A DNA stretch of 44,296 bases from the NCBI GenBank assembly GCA_018830445.1, contig JAHJSN010000115.1, positions 1 to 44,296 of the forward strand, read 5' to 3'. Shown piece after piece: positions 1 to 7,823 of this stretch. This DNA is from Alphaproteobacteria bacterium (lineage in GTDB: Bacteria > Pseudomonadota > Alphaproteobacteria > Rhizobiales > Hyphomicrobiaceae). Within the stretch, counting starts at the first letter, position 1. Every line of letters begins with the position of its first letter. The position numbers and the translations under genes were made by a program. The notes beneath the pieces were generated by a model. It ran no database searches, was not told the origin of the DNA, and saw only the letters and a program-made list of their open reading frames with translations.

Positions 1-124
1 ACGTTTCCCAGCGCAGTCTGATGCCATCCCGGTCGATCATACCAACGGCACGTACGACTGTTCGCACCGCCAGGGAATCCTCCCGAGTCGATCCGTCGCA
101 CCACGGATCACGATTCACTTATCG

Positions 125-328
125 TTGAAGGGGTCCTTAGCTGCGATCGTCGGCCCTTCAGGCTGCGGCAAGAGCACGTTGATGAACATCATCGCCGGGT
201 TCGACACGCAGACCGGCGGCATGAAGATCAACGAGGACTTCTTCGTCGACTTCGGCAAGGAGCAAAACGGCCCTGCGCGCTGCCACGAAACCCGCTATCC
301 CGGCGGCGACTGCACCTCCGACATCTGA
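125..328 (+). pseudogene. ABC transporter ATP-binding protein fragment (Walker A region only)
   Basis: A short open frame with a TTG start contains a textbook Walker A motif (GPSGCGKST) followed by LMNIIAGF and a TGG, as in the nucleotide-binding subunits of ABC importers. It then runs into sequence with no resemblance to an ABC ATPase and stops after 67 codons. The Q-loop, signature motif, Walker B and H-loop are all missing; an intact subunit has about 250 residues. The frame can be read backwards from the TTG, but I see no convincing N-terminal ABC strand there. I read it as a decayed remnant, perhaps marking an old rearrangement beside the dsr locus. It ends 10 bases before the ferredoxin gene and is unlikely to make a working product. 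Confidence 0.5.
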
Positions 329-338
329 CTTTAGAGAG

Positions 339-713
339 ATGCAAGACCAGGTAACGATCACATTGGCAAACCGCGGCGGCAAACCGTTCGTGGTCGATCG
401 GCGGCGCCCGCTGCTTGCCACCCTCGAAGCCCAGGGCGTTTCGCTTCCCTATGGCTGCAAGTACGGCGGCTGTATCTCGTGCGCTGCCAGGCTGCTGCAT
501 GGCAAGGTCGATCAGCGCGCTGCCGTGGTGCTGAACAACAAGCAATTGAGCGACGGCTACATCCTTCTATGCGTCGCCCGGCCGCTGAGCGATTGCGCGC
601 TTGCGGTTGGCGTCGACAGCCACGACAAGCTTTACAGAGATCCCTTCGCTCACCTGCTCGCGCCCCATGAACTGAAATCGGACCTAGCAACGCCCCTGGA
701 GGAGAAGCCATGA
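339..713 (+). CDS. 2Fe-2S plant-type ferredoxin
   Basis: A 124-residue cytoplasmic electron carrier. The cysteine pattern CKYGGCISC (Cys-x4-Cys-x2-Cys, about residues 40-48), followed about 30 residues later by LLCVARP, is the ligand set of plant/vertebrate-type 2Fe-2S ferredoxins. The N-terminal strand (VTITLANRGGKPFVV) fits the beta-grasp fold. A purine-rich stretch (gagag) lies just before the ATG. The stop overlaps the start of the CoA-binding gene (ATGA), so the two are probably co-translated. The redox partner is unknown. The position beside dsr genes suggests, without proving, a role as electron donor or acceptor in sulfur metabolism. Confidence 0.85.
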   Translation: MQDQVTITLANRGGKPFVVDRRRPLLATLEAQGVSLPYGCKYGGCISCAARLLHGKVDQRAAVVLNNKQLSDGYILLCVARPLSDCALAVGVDSHDKLYRDPFAHLLAPHELKSDLATPLEEKP

Positions 714-1176
714 CCGCTGCCACCTTCATCAACCACGACGAGGACTACCCGCAGGACTATCTGGCCGACATCCTCAAGTCCGTGAAAACGATTGCCATGG
801 CGGGCGCCAATTCGGATCCGACGAAATTCAGCTATGGCGTGCTGCGCGTGCTTCACGAGACAGGCTACGAAATGGCCCCGTCAATCCGAATGAGGCAGGC
901 GGTGAAATTCGCGGGCTCAGGGTTTATCCCCCGCTGAAGGATATCGTCCGCCCGGTCGACATGGTAAAGGTCTTCCGCGCTTCGCCGGCGCTCGACGGCA
1001 TTGCGCAGGAAGCCATCGAGATCGGCGCCAAGGTTCTCTGGGCGCAGATCGGTGTCCGCGACGACGAGGCCGCCGAACTTGCCGAATCCGCCGGGCTGAA
1101 GGTGGTCATGAACCGTTGTCCGAAGATCGAATTGTTTCGACCGTTCTGGAAGCCGCGCCTCAATCAGCAGATCTGA
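710..1176 (+). pseudogene. CoA-binding (YccU-like) protein gene, interrupted by a frameshift
   Basis: Two adjacent frames together give one CoA-binding-domain protein of about 155 residues. The first part (710 to about 880) has the family start, with DILKSVKTIAMAGAN and YGVLRVLHETGYEM. The second part (from about 880, one frame over) continues VNPNEAGGEIRGLRVYPPLK and ends with the typical GLKVVMNRCPKIE. The break lies in or beside a run of four C at 876-879 and is explained by loss of one base. No stop codon separates the parts in the corrected reading. It may be a true mutation or a sequencing error at the homopolymer. The family has a Rossmann-like fold and binds CoA; its reaction is not established. 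Confidence 0.8.
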
Positions 1177-1212
1177 ACTTCCGGATTTGCAGACCGCAGG
1201 GAACCGAGACCG

Positions 1213-1722
1213 ATGCAGCAGAAGTCCTTCGCAGACCTTCACAAGCGCACCCAGCAGGCGCTGAGGGATGGCAGCGCAAATAATCCGCTGACCGTGACGG
1301 TCACCAGTCGAAACCAGGGCGGTTTTCGCAGCTCGATCAGCATGCGCAGCCATACCATCACCTCCGACCAGCCCTACGGCTTCGAAGGCACAAACCAGGG
1401 GCCCAAGCCAAGCGAATTGCTTCTGGCCGCACTTGCCGCGTGCCAGGAAGTGACCTGGCGACTTTATGCGGACTCGATGGGCGTTCCGATCAACGGCATC
1501 TCGATTGAATTGAGAGGCACGCAGGATCTGCGCGGGTTCATGGGTGTCGATGACGCGGTGCCTGCCGGTTTCCTCAGGATCGACGGCGACGTGACGATCG
1601 ACAGCCCCGCCACCGCCGAACAGCTGCAAGCGTTGCAGAAAACGGTCGATGCGCATTGCCCGGTGCTGGACGATCTGATCCGGTCGGTGCCTGTCAGTCT
1701 CAACCTCAAGGTTGCAACCTAA
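1213..1722 (+). CDS. OsmC/Ohr-family protein
   Basis: A 169-residue protein of the OsmC/Ohr superfamily, whose characterised members are thiol peroxidases acting on hydroperoxides. Both hallmark cysteines are present: one in the helix motif ALAACQEVTW (after PSELLLAALAAC) and one in DAHCPVLD. GPKPSELLLAALAACQ is the signature of the central helix. It lies 36 bases after the frameshifted CoA-binding gene on the same strand and ends about 120 bases from the end of dsrN, which runs toward it. Next to a sulfur-oxidation locus such a protein could handle organic persulfides or oxidised thiols; that is inference. Confidence 0.85.
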   Translation: MQQKSFADLHKRTQQALRDGSANNPLTVTVTSRNQGGFRSSISMRSHTITSDQPYGFEGTNQGPKPSELLLAALAACQEVTWRLYADSMGVPINGISIELRGTQDLRGFMGVDDAVPAGFLRIDGDVTIDSPATAEQLQALQKTVDAHCPVLDDLIRSVPVSLNLKVAT

Positions 1723-1769
1723 GCCGCATCGGCAAGTTGAACGGTGGCGGGGAACAGTCAGTCTGACAA

Positions 1770-1781
1770 GAGGTCGACCTC
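1770..1781. repeat. 12-bp perfect palindrome between convergent genes
   Basis: GAGGTCGACCTC reads the same on both strands. It lies in the 118-bp space between the OsmC gene and dsrN, which point at each other. With no loop it is a poor terminator hairpin; it could be a protein-binding site or chance. Nothing else recognisable was seen in this spacer. Confidence 0.25.
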
Positions 1782-1840
1782 GGCCTCTGGCTACCGGGCA
1801 ATGTCTGTTGTCACGGCACGCTGCGAATTCGGTCGAATGC

Positions 1841-3253
1841 TCAACCCGTCCGGCCAGCCTTGACGCCACGCACGAAACCCACGAAGCATTCAGCCCACCG
1901 GTTGGCTTCGGTATCGCGTTGATGCGTGAACGTCGCCAGAACGTTGCCGCTTACGATACCGTCATGACTCCCGTCGACGCCGTGCCCGCGAAGCACGTTG
2001 AAAGCAAATGTCGTGTCCGGCGGCACATTGGTCAGCGCCGCGTAATGAAATTCATGGGCTGCGAAAGGCCGTAGTGCCGCCGGCTGAGGAACATCTCCAT
2101 GCCACGGGTGCGCAGCCGTGGCCGCCACTTTCACCAGCCCCCGGCCCTGCGGCCGCGCGTGCATTACGACGTCGGCCTCGATTACGCCGGCCATCGCGCG
2201 TTCCTCATTGCCCCAGCGTATCGAACGCGAAAGATACATAAGCCCGCCGCACTCGGCATAGATAGGAAGCCCTCCGGCAGCCGCGCTCCTGACGGCACTG
2301 CGCAAAGTCCCGTTGCGCTCAAGTTCCGCCATGTGCGTCTCGGGAAAGCCGCCGCCGATGAAGAGCGCATCGGCGGCAGGAAGTTTCGCATCGGCCAGTG
2401 GGCTGAAAAACACCAGCCTCGCGCCTGCCCGTTCCAGCGCCTCAAGGTCGTCTGGATAGTAGAAGCCGAACGCGGAATCGCGAGCCACGGCGATGACAAC
2501 CTGCTCAACGCAGCCGCTTCCGCTGCTTGGAGAAAACCCAGGCTCTCGCCAATCGGTGCCCGCCAATGGCGAGGCGGAGCGGGCGATCTCGATAACGCGA
2601 TCGACGTCGATATTATCAACCACGGCCCGCCTGAGCATTTCGATCCTATCATCGCCGCCCTCGGTCTCTTCGGGTGTCGCGAGGCCCAGATGCCGCTCGA
2701 GAATCGTCAATTCGCTGGCCCGCGACAGCGCGCCGAGAACCGGAATGTCGCTATAGCGCTCGATTGCCCCTCTGATCTTGCCCTGCTGACGCGAACCCGC
2801 AGTACGATTGAGGATGACACCGCCGATGCGCACATCCGGTTCGAACGACTGGAACCCCACCAGCAACGCAGCGATCCCGCGTGCCATCCCTTCGCAGTCG
2901 ACGACCAGAACCACCGGCGCCCCGATCAGCCGGGCAAGCGCAGCCGACGAATCCGAACCTTCGACGTCGACGCCGTCATGCAGCCCCATGTTGCCTTCGA
3001 TGAGCGAAATGTCGGCGTTGACCGCCCTCCGCGCCAGCGTCGACAGGATTTCCGCATGGGTCTGTGTGTTGAAATCGAGATTGAAGCAGGACCGGCCGGT
3101 TGCCCGCGCATGCCACATCGGATCGATATAGTCTGGCCCCTTCTTGAAGGCCTGCACGCTGAGCCCGCGCGCCGTCATGGCCGCGCCCAGCCCGACGGAT
3201 ATCGTCGTCTTGCCGGAAGACTTGTGCGATGCCGAGATAAGGATACGCGCCAT
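1841..3253 (-). CDS. dsrN: DsrN, siroheme amidase (cobyrinate a,c-diamide synthase family)
   Basis: A 470-residue homologue of CbiA/CobB. In sulfur oxidisers DsrN converts siroheme to siro(heme)amide, the cofactor form found in reverse DsrAB, using glutamine and ATP. The N-terminal half has an ATP-binding P-loop (SHKSSGKTT, residues 9-17) and KKGPDYIDPMWH, both typical of CbiA. The C-terminal half is a class I glutamine amidotransferase domain with the nucleophile Cys335 in YAECGGLMYL and a histidine in AHEFHYA. Length matches the family. It is the last gene of the dsr operon and starts 6 bases after the dsrP stop. It faces the OsmC gene across a 118-bp spacer. Confidence 0.93.
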   Translation of the reverse strand: MARILISASHKSSGKTTISVGLGAAMTARGLSVQAFKKGPDYIDPMWHARATGRSCFNLDFNTQTHAEILSTLARRAVNADISLIEGNMGLHDGVDVEGSDSSAALARLIGAPVVLVVDCEGMARGIAALLVGFQSFEPDVRIGGVILNRTAGSRQQGKIRGAIERYSDIPVLGALSRASELTILERHLGLATPEETEGGDDRIEMLRRAVVDNIDVDRVIEIARSASPLAGTDWREPGFSPSSGSGCVEQVVIAVARDSAFGFYYPDDLEALERAGARLVFFSPLADAKLPAADALFIGGGFPETHMAELERNGTLRSAVRSAAAGGLPIYAECGGLMYLSRSIRWGNEERAMAGVIEADVVMHARPQGRGLVKVAATAAHPWHGDVPQPAALRPFAAHEFHYAALTNVPPDTTFAFNVLRGHGVDGSHDGIVSGNVLATFTHQRDTEANRWAECFVGFVRGVKAGRTG

Positions 3254-3259
3254 AAGGGG

Positions 3260-4501
3260 CTACGCCGCTGCCGGGCGCCCCTTCTGGGAACCGGAGGATT
3301 GCGTCCCGGCATTTCCGTCCGCCGCGTCCGTTTCACCGATCAACTGCAAAGGCAGGATGCGCAGCACCCTGACCGCCACCAGCACTGCCGTCAGAGCAAT
3401 GGCGATTCCCCCGAGGCCCAGCGCGGCCTCCGGCAGGCTCGGCGTATAATCGGCAATCGCACCGTCGAAAATGTTGCTTGAGACGTCGTAGCCGGGGAAC
3501 ATCGAGAGCGGGAACGCCTGGCCGCCGATGATGATGACGTAGATCTGCGCGGCAGCCCCGATGATCGCCAGCACGCTGGCAAGCAGCACCGTGCTCCGCG
3601 AGGCAGCAAAGAACACGAGCGCCATCGGAATGAGCCCGCCCAGGATCACCTGCCCGCCCCAGAATAGCACCGGATAGATCCCGCCGCTGACCAGCAGGAA
3701 GTCTTCGACAGGAACCCGCTCTGCGATGTACAGCGCTGAAATGTGCTGCACGCCCGCGAAATAGAGGTTGGCCGCGGCGAAAATGCCAAGCAGACGGCCA
3801 AGCCGCGTGACGACACTTTCCTCGAACGGGCGACCGTCAGCCGCCAACAGCCAGCTCGTGATGAGGATGAAGGCCGCGGTCCCCAGCGCCAGCGACAGCG
3901 CAATGAACAGTGGCGCCATCACAGCGCTGTTGTAGGCATCGCGCGCCACCAGCCAGCCGAAGATCGAACCGGTACCCGTCGTCAGCGCCAGCCGCCAGAT
4001 GAAGGCCAAGGTACCGACAGGCTTTGTCCAACCCCCCAGGTTCCGCTCCATCATCACGTAGAGATAGGCAACCGTAATCGCCAGGAACCCGGTATAGAGG
4101 AACACGTTCCAGGCGAAGATGGATTTGAAATTGAATGTCGTCATCGCCACGACCAGCCGGTCAGGCCGGCCGAGGTCGAGCACCAGGATCGCCAGGCCTC
4201 CGGCCAGCAGCGCAATCGCCAACAGCGCCGAAAGCCGCGCCATCGGCTTATAGGCGGCGATCCCGAACACTGAACCCACCGAGGCAACGTTCAGCGCCCC
4301 GGACGCCCCGACGATCAACAGGATCGCGAACACGTGCGGCAGGCCCCACACGATGCGATTGTCCATTCCGGTGACGACATGCCCGTGATGTTCCATGTAG
4401 TAGGCGGAACCCAGCCCGGCTCCGACAAGCAGGACGAGTGCGACGAGCGGCCCCCAGAAGCCCGGCTCCGTCTCGAGTTCCCTGTAGATGACCCGTTTCA
4501 T
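3260..4501 (-). CDS. dsrP: DsrP, NrfD/PsrC-family membrane subunit
   Basis: A 413-residue integral membrane protein with about ten hydrophobic segments. It belongs to the NrfD/PsrC family that exchanges electrons with the quinone pool. In the DsrMKJOP complex it pairs with the periplasmic ferredoxin DsrO and the cytochrome DsrJ. I chose the ATG at 4499-4501 (MKRVIYRELETEPGFWGP) because the upstream extension of this frame overlaps dsrO and shows no family features. The start lies 13 bases beyond the dsrO stop. The C-terminus ends in a polar tail after VRVLRILPL. Confidence 0.92.
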   Translation of the reverse strand: MKRVIYRELETEPGFWGPLVALVLLVGAGLGSAYYMEHHGHVVTGMDNRIVWGLPHVFAILLIVGASGALNVASVGSVFGIAAYKPMARLSALLAIALLAGGLAILVLDLGRPDRLVVAMTTFNFKSIFAWNVFLYTGFLAITVAYLYVMMERNLGGWTKPVGTLAFIWRLALTTGTGSIFGWLVARDAYNSAVMAPLFIALSLALGTAAFILITSWLLAADGRPFEESVVTRLGRLLGIFAAANLYFAGVQHISALYIAERVPVEDFLLVSGGIYPVLFWGGQVILGGLIPMALVFFAASRSTVLLASVLAIIGAAAQIYVIIIGGQAFPLSMFPGYDVSSNIFDGAIADYTPSLPEAALGLGGIAIALTAVLVAVRVLRILPLQLIGETDAADGNAGTQSSGSQKGRPAAA

Positions 4502-4514
4502 ACGCCTGCCCTGC

Positions 4515-5324
4515 TTATAGGTTCTGGTAGCGAACGCCCGTATCGAGCCTGAGATCGGCGCGGATCTGGTGCGTGGGGAATTGCGCGATACGCTGTGAGA
4601 TTTCGCTTGCCGGATCGTTGAGATCACCGAAGATCATCGCCTTGTGACCGGCCGCTTCGCACGCTTCGACGCACGCGGGCTCCCTTCCGGCGTCGACCCT
4701 GTGGACGCATAGGGTGCAGGATTCGACGGTACCTTTGCCGCGCGGCGCATACGACTTCTGGTCTTCAACCGGTTCGTGAATGAAGGAGCGAGCCTGATAG
4801 GGACAGGCCATGACGCAGTAGCGGCAGCCGATGCAGATATGCTTGTCGACCAGTACGATCCCGTCGGCGCGCTTGAAGGAGGCCCCCGTCGGGCACACGT
4901 CGACGCACGGTGGCGAATCGCAATGCTGACACATCACCGGTAGCGAGCGCTCGACTCCGCTTTTGCGGTTCTTGATATTCACCTTGCGGATCCACTGGGC
5001 ATCGGTGCGCGGGTGTCCTTCCGCCTTCCAGCCGTTCTCGCGCGAGCACGCGCCAACGCAGGCTTCGCAACCCTCGGCGCATTTCGACAGGTCTATCAGC
5101 AGACCCCAGCGCTTTTGGGCAGTCACCGGTTCCCCGCGCGGTTGACCCGGTTGCTGCGCGCCACCCTCTTGGGCGTAGGCCAGCAGCGTGACGTTGGGAG
5201 CCAGCGCAATGGTGGTGAAGGCCGCCGCACTCTTCAGGAACCAGCGCCGGGCCGTTTCGACAGGCGTCGAAGTCTCGCTGTTGCAGCCGCAATCAGCACT
5301 CTTGCCGCCATTGCATTTGCTCAT
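4515..5324 (-). CDS. dsrO: DsrO, Tat-exported iron-sulfur subunit
   Basis: A 269-residue periplasmic ferredoxin-like protein of the DsrMKJOP complex. The N-terminus has a twin-arginine signal (ARRWFLKSAA, arginines 26-27) followed by a hydrophobic stretch ending at YAQ. Four cysteine groups follow, as in NrfC/HybA-type subunits: CAEGCEACVGAC, CQHCDSPPCVDVCP, CIGCRYCVMACP and CTLCVHRVDAGREPACVEAC. These are enough for several 4Fe-4S clusters. The segment before the Tat motif is unusually rich in cysteine (CNGGKSADCGC), with no known role. The start overlaps the dsrJ stop in an ATGA, which indicates coupled translation. Confidence 0.93.
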   Translation of the reverse strand: MSKCNGGKSADCGCNSETSTPVETARRWFLKSAAAFTTIALAPNVTLLAYAQEGGAQQPGQPRGEPVTAQKRWGLLIDLSKCAEGCEACVGACSRENGWKAEGHPRTDAQWIRKVNIKNRKSGVERSLPVMCQHCDSPPCVDVCPTGASFKRADGIVLVDKHICIGCRYCVMACPYQARSFIHEPVEDQKSYAPRGKGTVESCTLCVHRVDAGREPACVEACEAAGHKAMIFGDLNDPASEISQRIAQFPTHQIRADLRLDTGVRYQNL

Positions 5325-5815
5325 GGCGATTTCCCCTTGAGATAGTCCGCGAGCGCCGCCAGATCGCGCTCGGTATTCAACTGGGAACTTTGTTCCCCTT
5401 CAACCGGACGTGATGCGTGGCACTCGAAACAGTCGACTTTGACAGCCGCGTAGTCGTGGCATGTCCTGCAGAAGTGCTTTGGATCTGCCACCGTGACCGC
5501 CTTGCCGTCCTCGCCCGTCACCGCATGGCACGATATGCAACCCTTGAGGTCGAACGGCCCCGCTCGCACCCCGTCGTGCACTGTCTTGTCGCGCTGATGG
5601 GTGAGAACGCTCATATGGTTGCGCCGCATCCAATCGGTCGGCGCGACGCATTTGTCGCCCTGGCCTCTCGCCGGTTTGGGCGCCATCGCCAATCGGGTTC
5701 CGGCCGGATTTGCGCCCTCTTGCGCGTAGGCGGGAACCGCCAGCCATGCCGACACGAGCATGGCTGACAGCAACACGTAGGCCCATCCGGCAATGTATGA
5801 TTGCGCACCCATCAT
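5321..5815 (-). CDS. dsrJ: DsrJ, periplasmic triheme cytochrome c
   Basis: A 164-residue triheme c-type cytochrome of the DsrMKJOP complex. It has an N-terminal hydrophobic signal or anchor (about residues 10-31, ending AYAQ) and three heme-attachment motifs: CISCH (93-97), CRTCH (116-120) and CFECH (129-133). Cys56 in GDKCVAPTDW lies before the hemes, where a conserved cysteine in characterised DsrJ acts as an unusual distal heme ligand. There are two adjacent ATG codons; I use the first. It begins 5 bases after the dsrL stop. An open frame continues far upstream through dsrL, but that part is antisense-like shadow without domains. Confidence 0.93.
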   Translation of the reverse strand: MMGAQSYIAGWAYVLLSAMLVSAWLAVPAYAQEGANPAGTRLAMAPKPARGQGDKCVAPTDWMRRNHMSVLTHQRDKTVHDGVRAGPFDLKGCISCHAVTGEDGKAVTVADPKHFCRTCHDYAAVKVDCFECHASRPVEGEQSSQLNTERDLAALADYLKGKSP

Positions 5816-5820
5816 ATCGC

Positions 5821-7803
5821 CTACTCGCCAAGCCCCATATGGATGTAGCCTGAAGGGCAGACGTCCGCACAGATGTGACAGCCGATACACATGGAATAGT
5901 CGGTGTAGACGTAGCGGCCGACGGCGCGCTCCTTTTTCGGAACCCGCTTGACCGCGGTCTGCGGACAGAACACCACGCAGTTGTCGCACTCGAAGCACAT
6001 GCCACAACTCATGCAGCGCTTGCCTTCGTTGATCGCCTGCTCCTCGGTGAAGCCTTGCAGGCGCTCGTCGAAGTTGTTGAGCACCTTCTCCGCCGAGATG
6101 TGGATCTCGTCGCGCTTCTCGCGCGCTTCGTACTTGAAGTGCCCCTTGAACAGTTCGCTGTGCGGGATGATCTGCGTCGCCGACCGGTCTTCGTAGTTGT
6201 GTACGGCGAATTTTGCATCCGAGGTGCCGCGCACCTGGCCGCTGCCGTAGGGCTCGGGGTCGAGTGCACGCTGGTGCAGTTCGTTGAGCAGATTGAAGTG
6301 ATGCACGTCGACCTTCGGGCGCTTCTCCAGCGGATCGCCGGAGAGGTAGTGGTCGATACTGTCGGCAGCAATCCGTCCATGGCCGATCGCCGTCGTCAGC
6401 AGGTGCGGGCGGATGATGTCGCCGCCTGCGAAATGCTTCGGCTTGTTCTTGACGTTGTAAAGCCGGTCGGTGGCGATAAAGCCCTTGCCGCCGTCCATCG
6501 GCTCGAGCCCTTCGAAATCGCCCATCTGGCCGATCGCCGAGATCACGATATCGCATTCGAGTTCGAACTCGGTACCTTCTTCGGGCACCGGCTGGTTGCC
6601 CTTCATCGAGCACTTGCACATTTTCAGCGCACGGGCGCGGCCGTTCTCGTCCTTGAGAACTTCCAGCGGCATGACGCTGCCCATCAGCTCGACGCCTTCG
6701 CGCATGGCGTCTTCGCGCTCGCGCTCGGCGGCCGTCATCTTCTCGATCGGGAAAAGCGAAGTCAGTGTCGCCTGCATATCGACGCGGCGGATGGCGCCGG
6801 CCACGTCGTGAGCCGTGTAGCCGAGCACGCTATGCGGATCGATATCCTTCTCCGCCTTGGTCGTCACGTGTCCGAGCCTGCGTGCCACCGAAGCGACGTC
6901 GATCGACGTATCGCCGCCGCCGACCACCACGATCCGCTGCGCCGTGCTGGCCACCCAGCCCTTGTTGAACGCATCGAGGAATTCCACACCGGAGATGCAG
7001 TTCGCCGTGCCTTCCCAACCTGGGACCGGCAACCCGCGGCCCTTCTGCGCACCGACCGCCCAGAAGATCGCGTCGAAGTTCTCTTCCAGTTCTTCGATCG
7101 AGATATCGCGGCCGACGCGCGTATTGGTGCGCACCTCGACACCCAGTTCGACAATGCGGCCGATTTCCTTGTCGAGCATCTCGCGCGGCGTACGGTAGCC
7201 TGGGATCCCGTAGCGCATCATGCCGCCGAGTTCCTCGTGCTCTTCGAACAGCGCGACGCCGTGACCCTTCCGGCGCAGGAAGTAGGCGGCCGCCAGACCG
7301 GCAGGACCGCCGCCGATAACGGCAATAAGCTTGTTGGTATAAGGTGCCACCGGCGGCAGCGACAGATTGTTGTCGTTCGCCCAGTCGCCGACGTACTGTT
7401 CGACGCCGTTGATGCCGACGAAATCGTCGACCTCGTTGCGGTTGCAGCCGTCTTCGCAAGGCGCCGGGCAGACCCGGCCCATGGTTGCCGGGAACGGATT
7501 GGCTTCCACCATCCGCTGGAAGGCGTATTCCTGCCAGGTCATATCCTTGACCGGCGGCTTGTCCATCTGCCGCGCGATGGCCAGCCAGCCGCGGATTTCA
7601 TGCCCCGACGGGCAGCTCCCTTGGCAAGGCGGCGTCTTGTGCACGTAGGTTGGGCACTTGTAGGTCTTATCCGACTGGAAGATCTTCTCGGTAAGATCGT
7701 CCCAGCCCGTCCAAGCATTTTCCCCGTCCTTGAAGCGGCGGAAGGTGAGCTTGGTATTCTCTGTTTCGTCAGTCTTGGCCGGCTTGTCGGACATATCGTT
7801 CAT
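5821..7803 (-). CDS. dsrL: DsrL, NAD(P)H/FAD iron-sulfur oxidoreductase
   Basis: About 660 residues, the usual DsrL length. It resembles the small subunit of glutamate synthase with an added C-terminal ferredoxin domain. N-terminal cysteines (CPTYVHKTPPCQGSC and VCPAPCEDGC) are Fe-S ligands. An FAD-binding GGGPAGLAAAYFLRRKG and a second nucleotide site (VVVGGGDTSIDVASVARRLG) follow. The tail has cysteine groups CMSCGMCFECDNCVVFCP and CIGCHICADVCP for two 4Fe-4S clusters. In sulfur oxidisers DsrL is essential and passes electrons between DsrAB and NAD(P)+. Two starts are possible, ATG at 7803 and ATG at 7794; AAGGA lies 9 bases before the second. The longer frame upstream overlaps dsrK and is not coding. 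Confidence 0.93.
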   Translation of the reverse strand: MNDMSDKPAKTDETENTKLTFRRFKDGENAWTGWDDLTEKIFQSDKTYKCPTYVHKTPPCQGSCPSGHEIRGWLAIARQMDKPPVKDMTWQEYAFQRMVEANPFPATMGRVCPAPCEDGCNRNEVDDFVGINGVEQYVGDWANDNNLSLPPVAPYTNKLIAVIGGGPAGLAAAYFLRRKGHGVALFEEHEELGGMMRYGIPGYRTPREMLDKEIGRIVELGVEVRTNTRVGRDISIEELEENFDAIFWAVGAQKGRGLPVPGWEGTANCISGVEFLDAFNKGWVASTAQRIVVVGGGDTSIDVASVARRLGHVTTKAEKDIDPHSVLGYTAHDVAGAIRRVDMQATLTSLFPIEKMTAAEREREDAMREGVELMGSVMPLEVLKDENGRARALKMCKCSMKGNQPVPEEGTEFELECDIVISAIGQMGDFEGLEPMDGGKGFIATDRLYNVKNKPKHFAGGDIIRPHLLTTAIGHGRIAADSIDHYLSGDPLEKRPKVDVHHFNLLNELHQRALDPEPYGSGQVRGTSDAKFAVHNYEDRSATQIIPHSELFKGHFKYEAREKRDEIHISAEKVLNNFDERLQGFTEEQAINEGKRCMSCGMCFECDNCVVFCPQTAVKRVPKKERAVGRYVYTDYSMCIGCHICADVCPSGYIHMGLGE

Positions 7804-7823
7804 TCCTTGGTGCCTTCCCTGTT

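Noticed and set aside
2099-3481. A long open frame (about 460 codons) on the plus strand opposite dsrN
   Set aside because: It is antisense to a well-supported gene, is rich in Arg and Pro as expected for a shadow in GC-rich DNA, and shows no domain.
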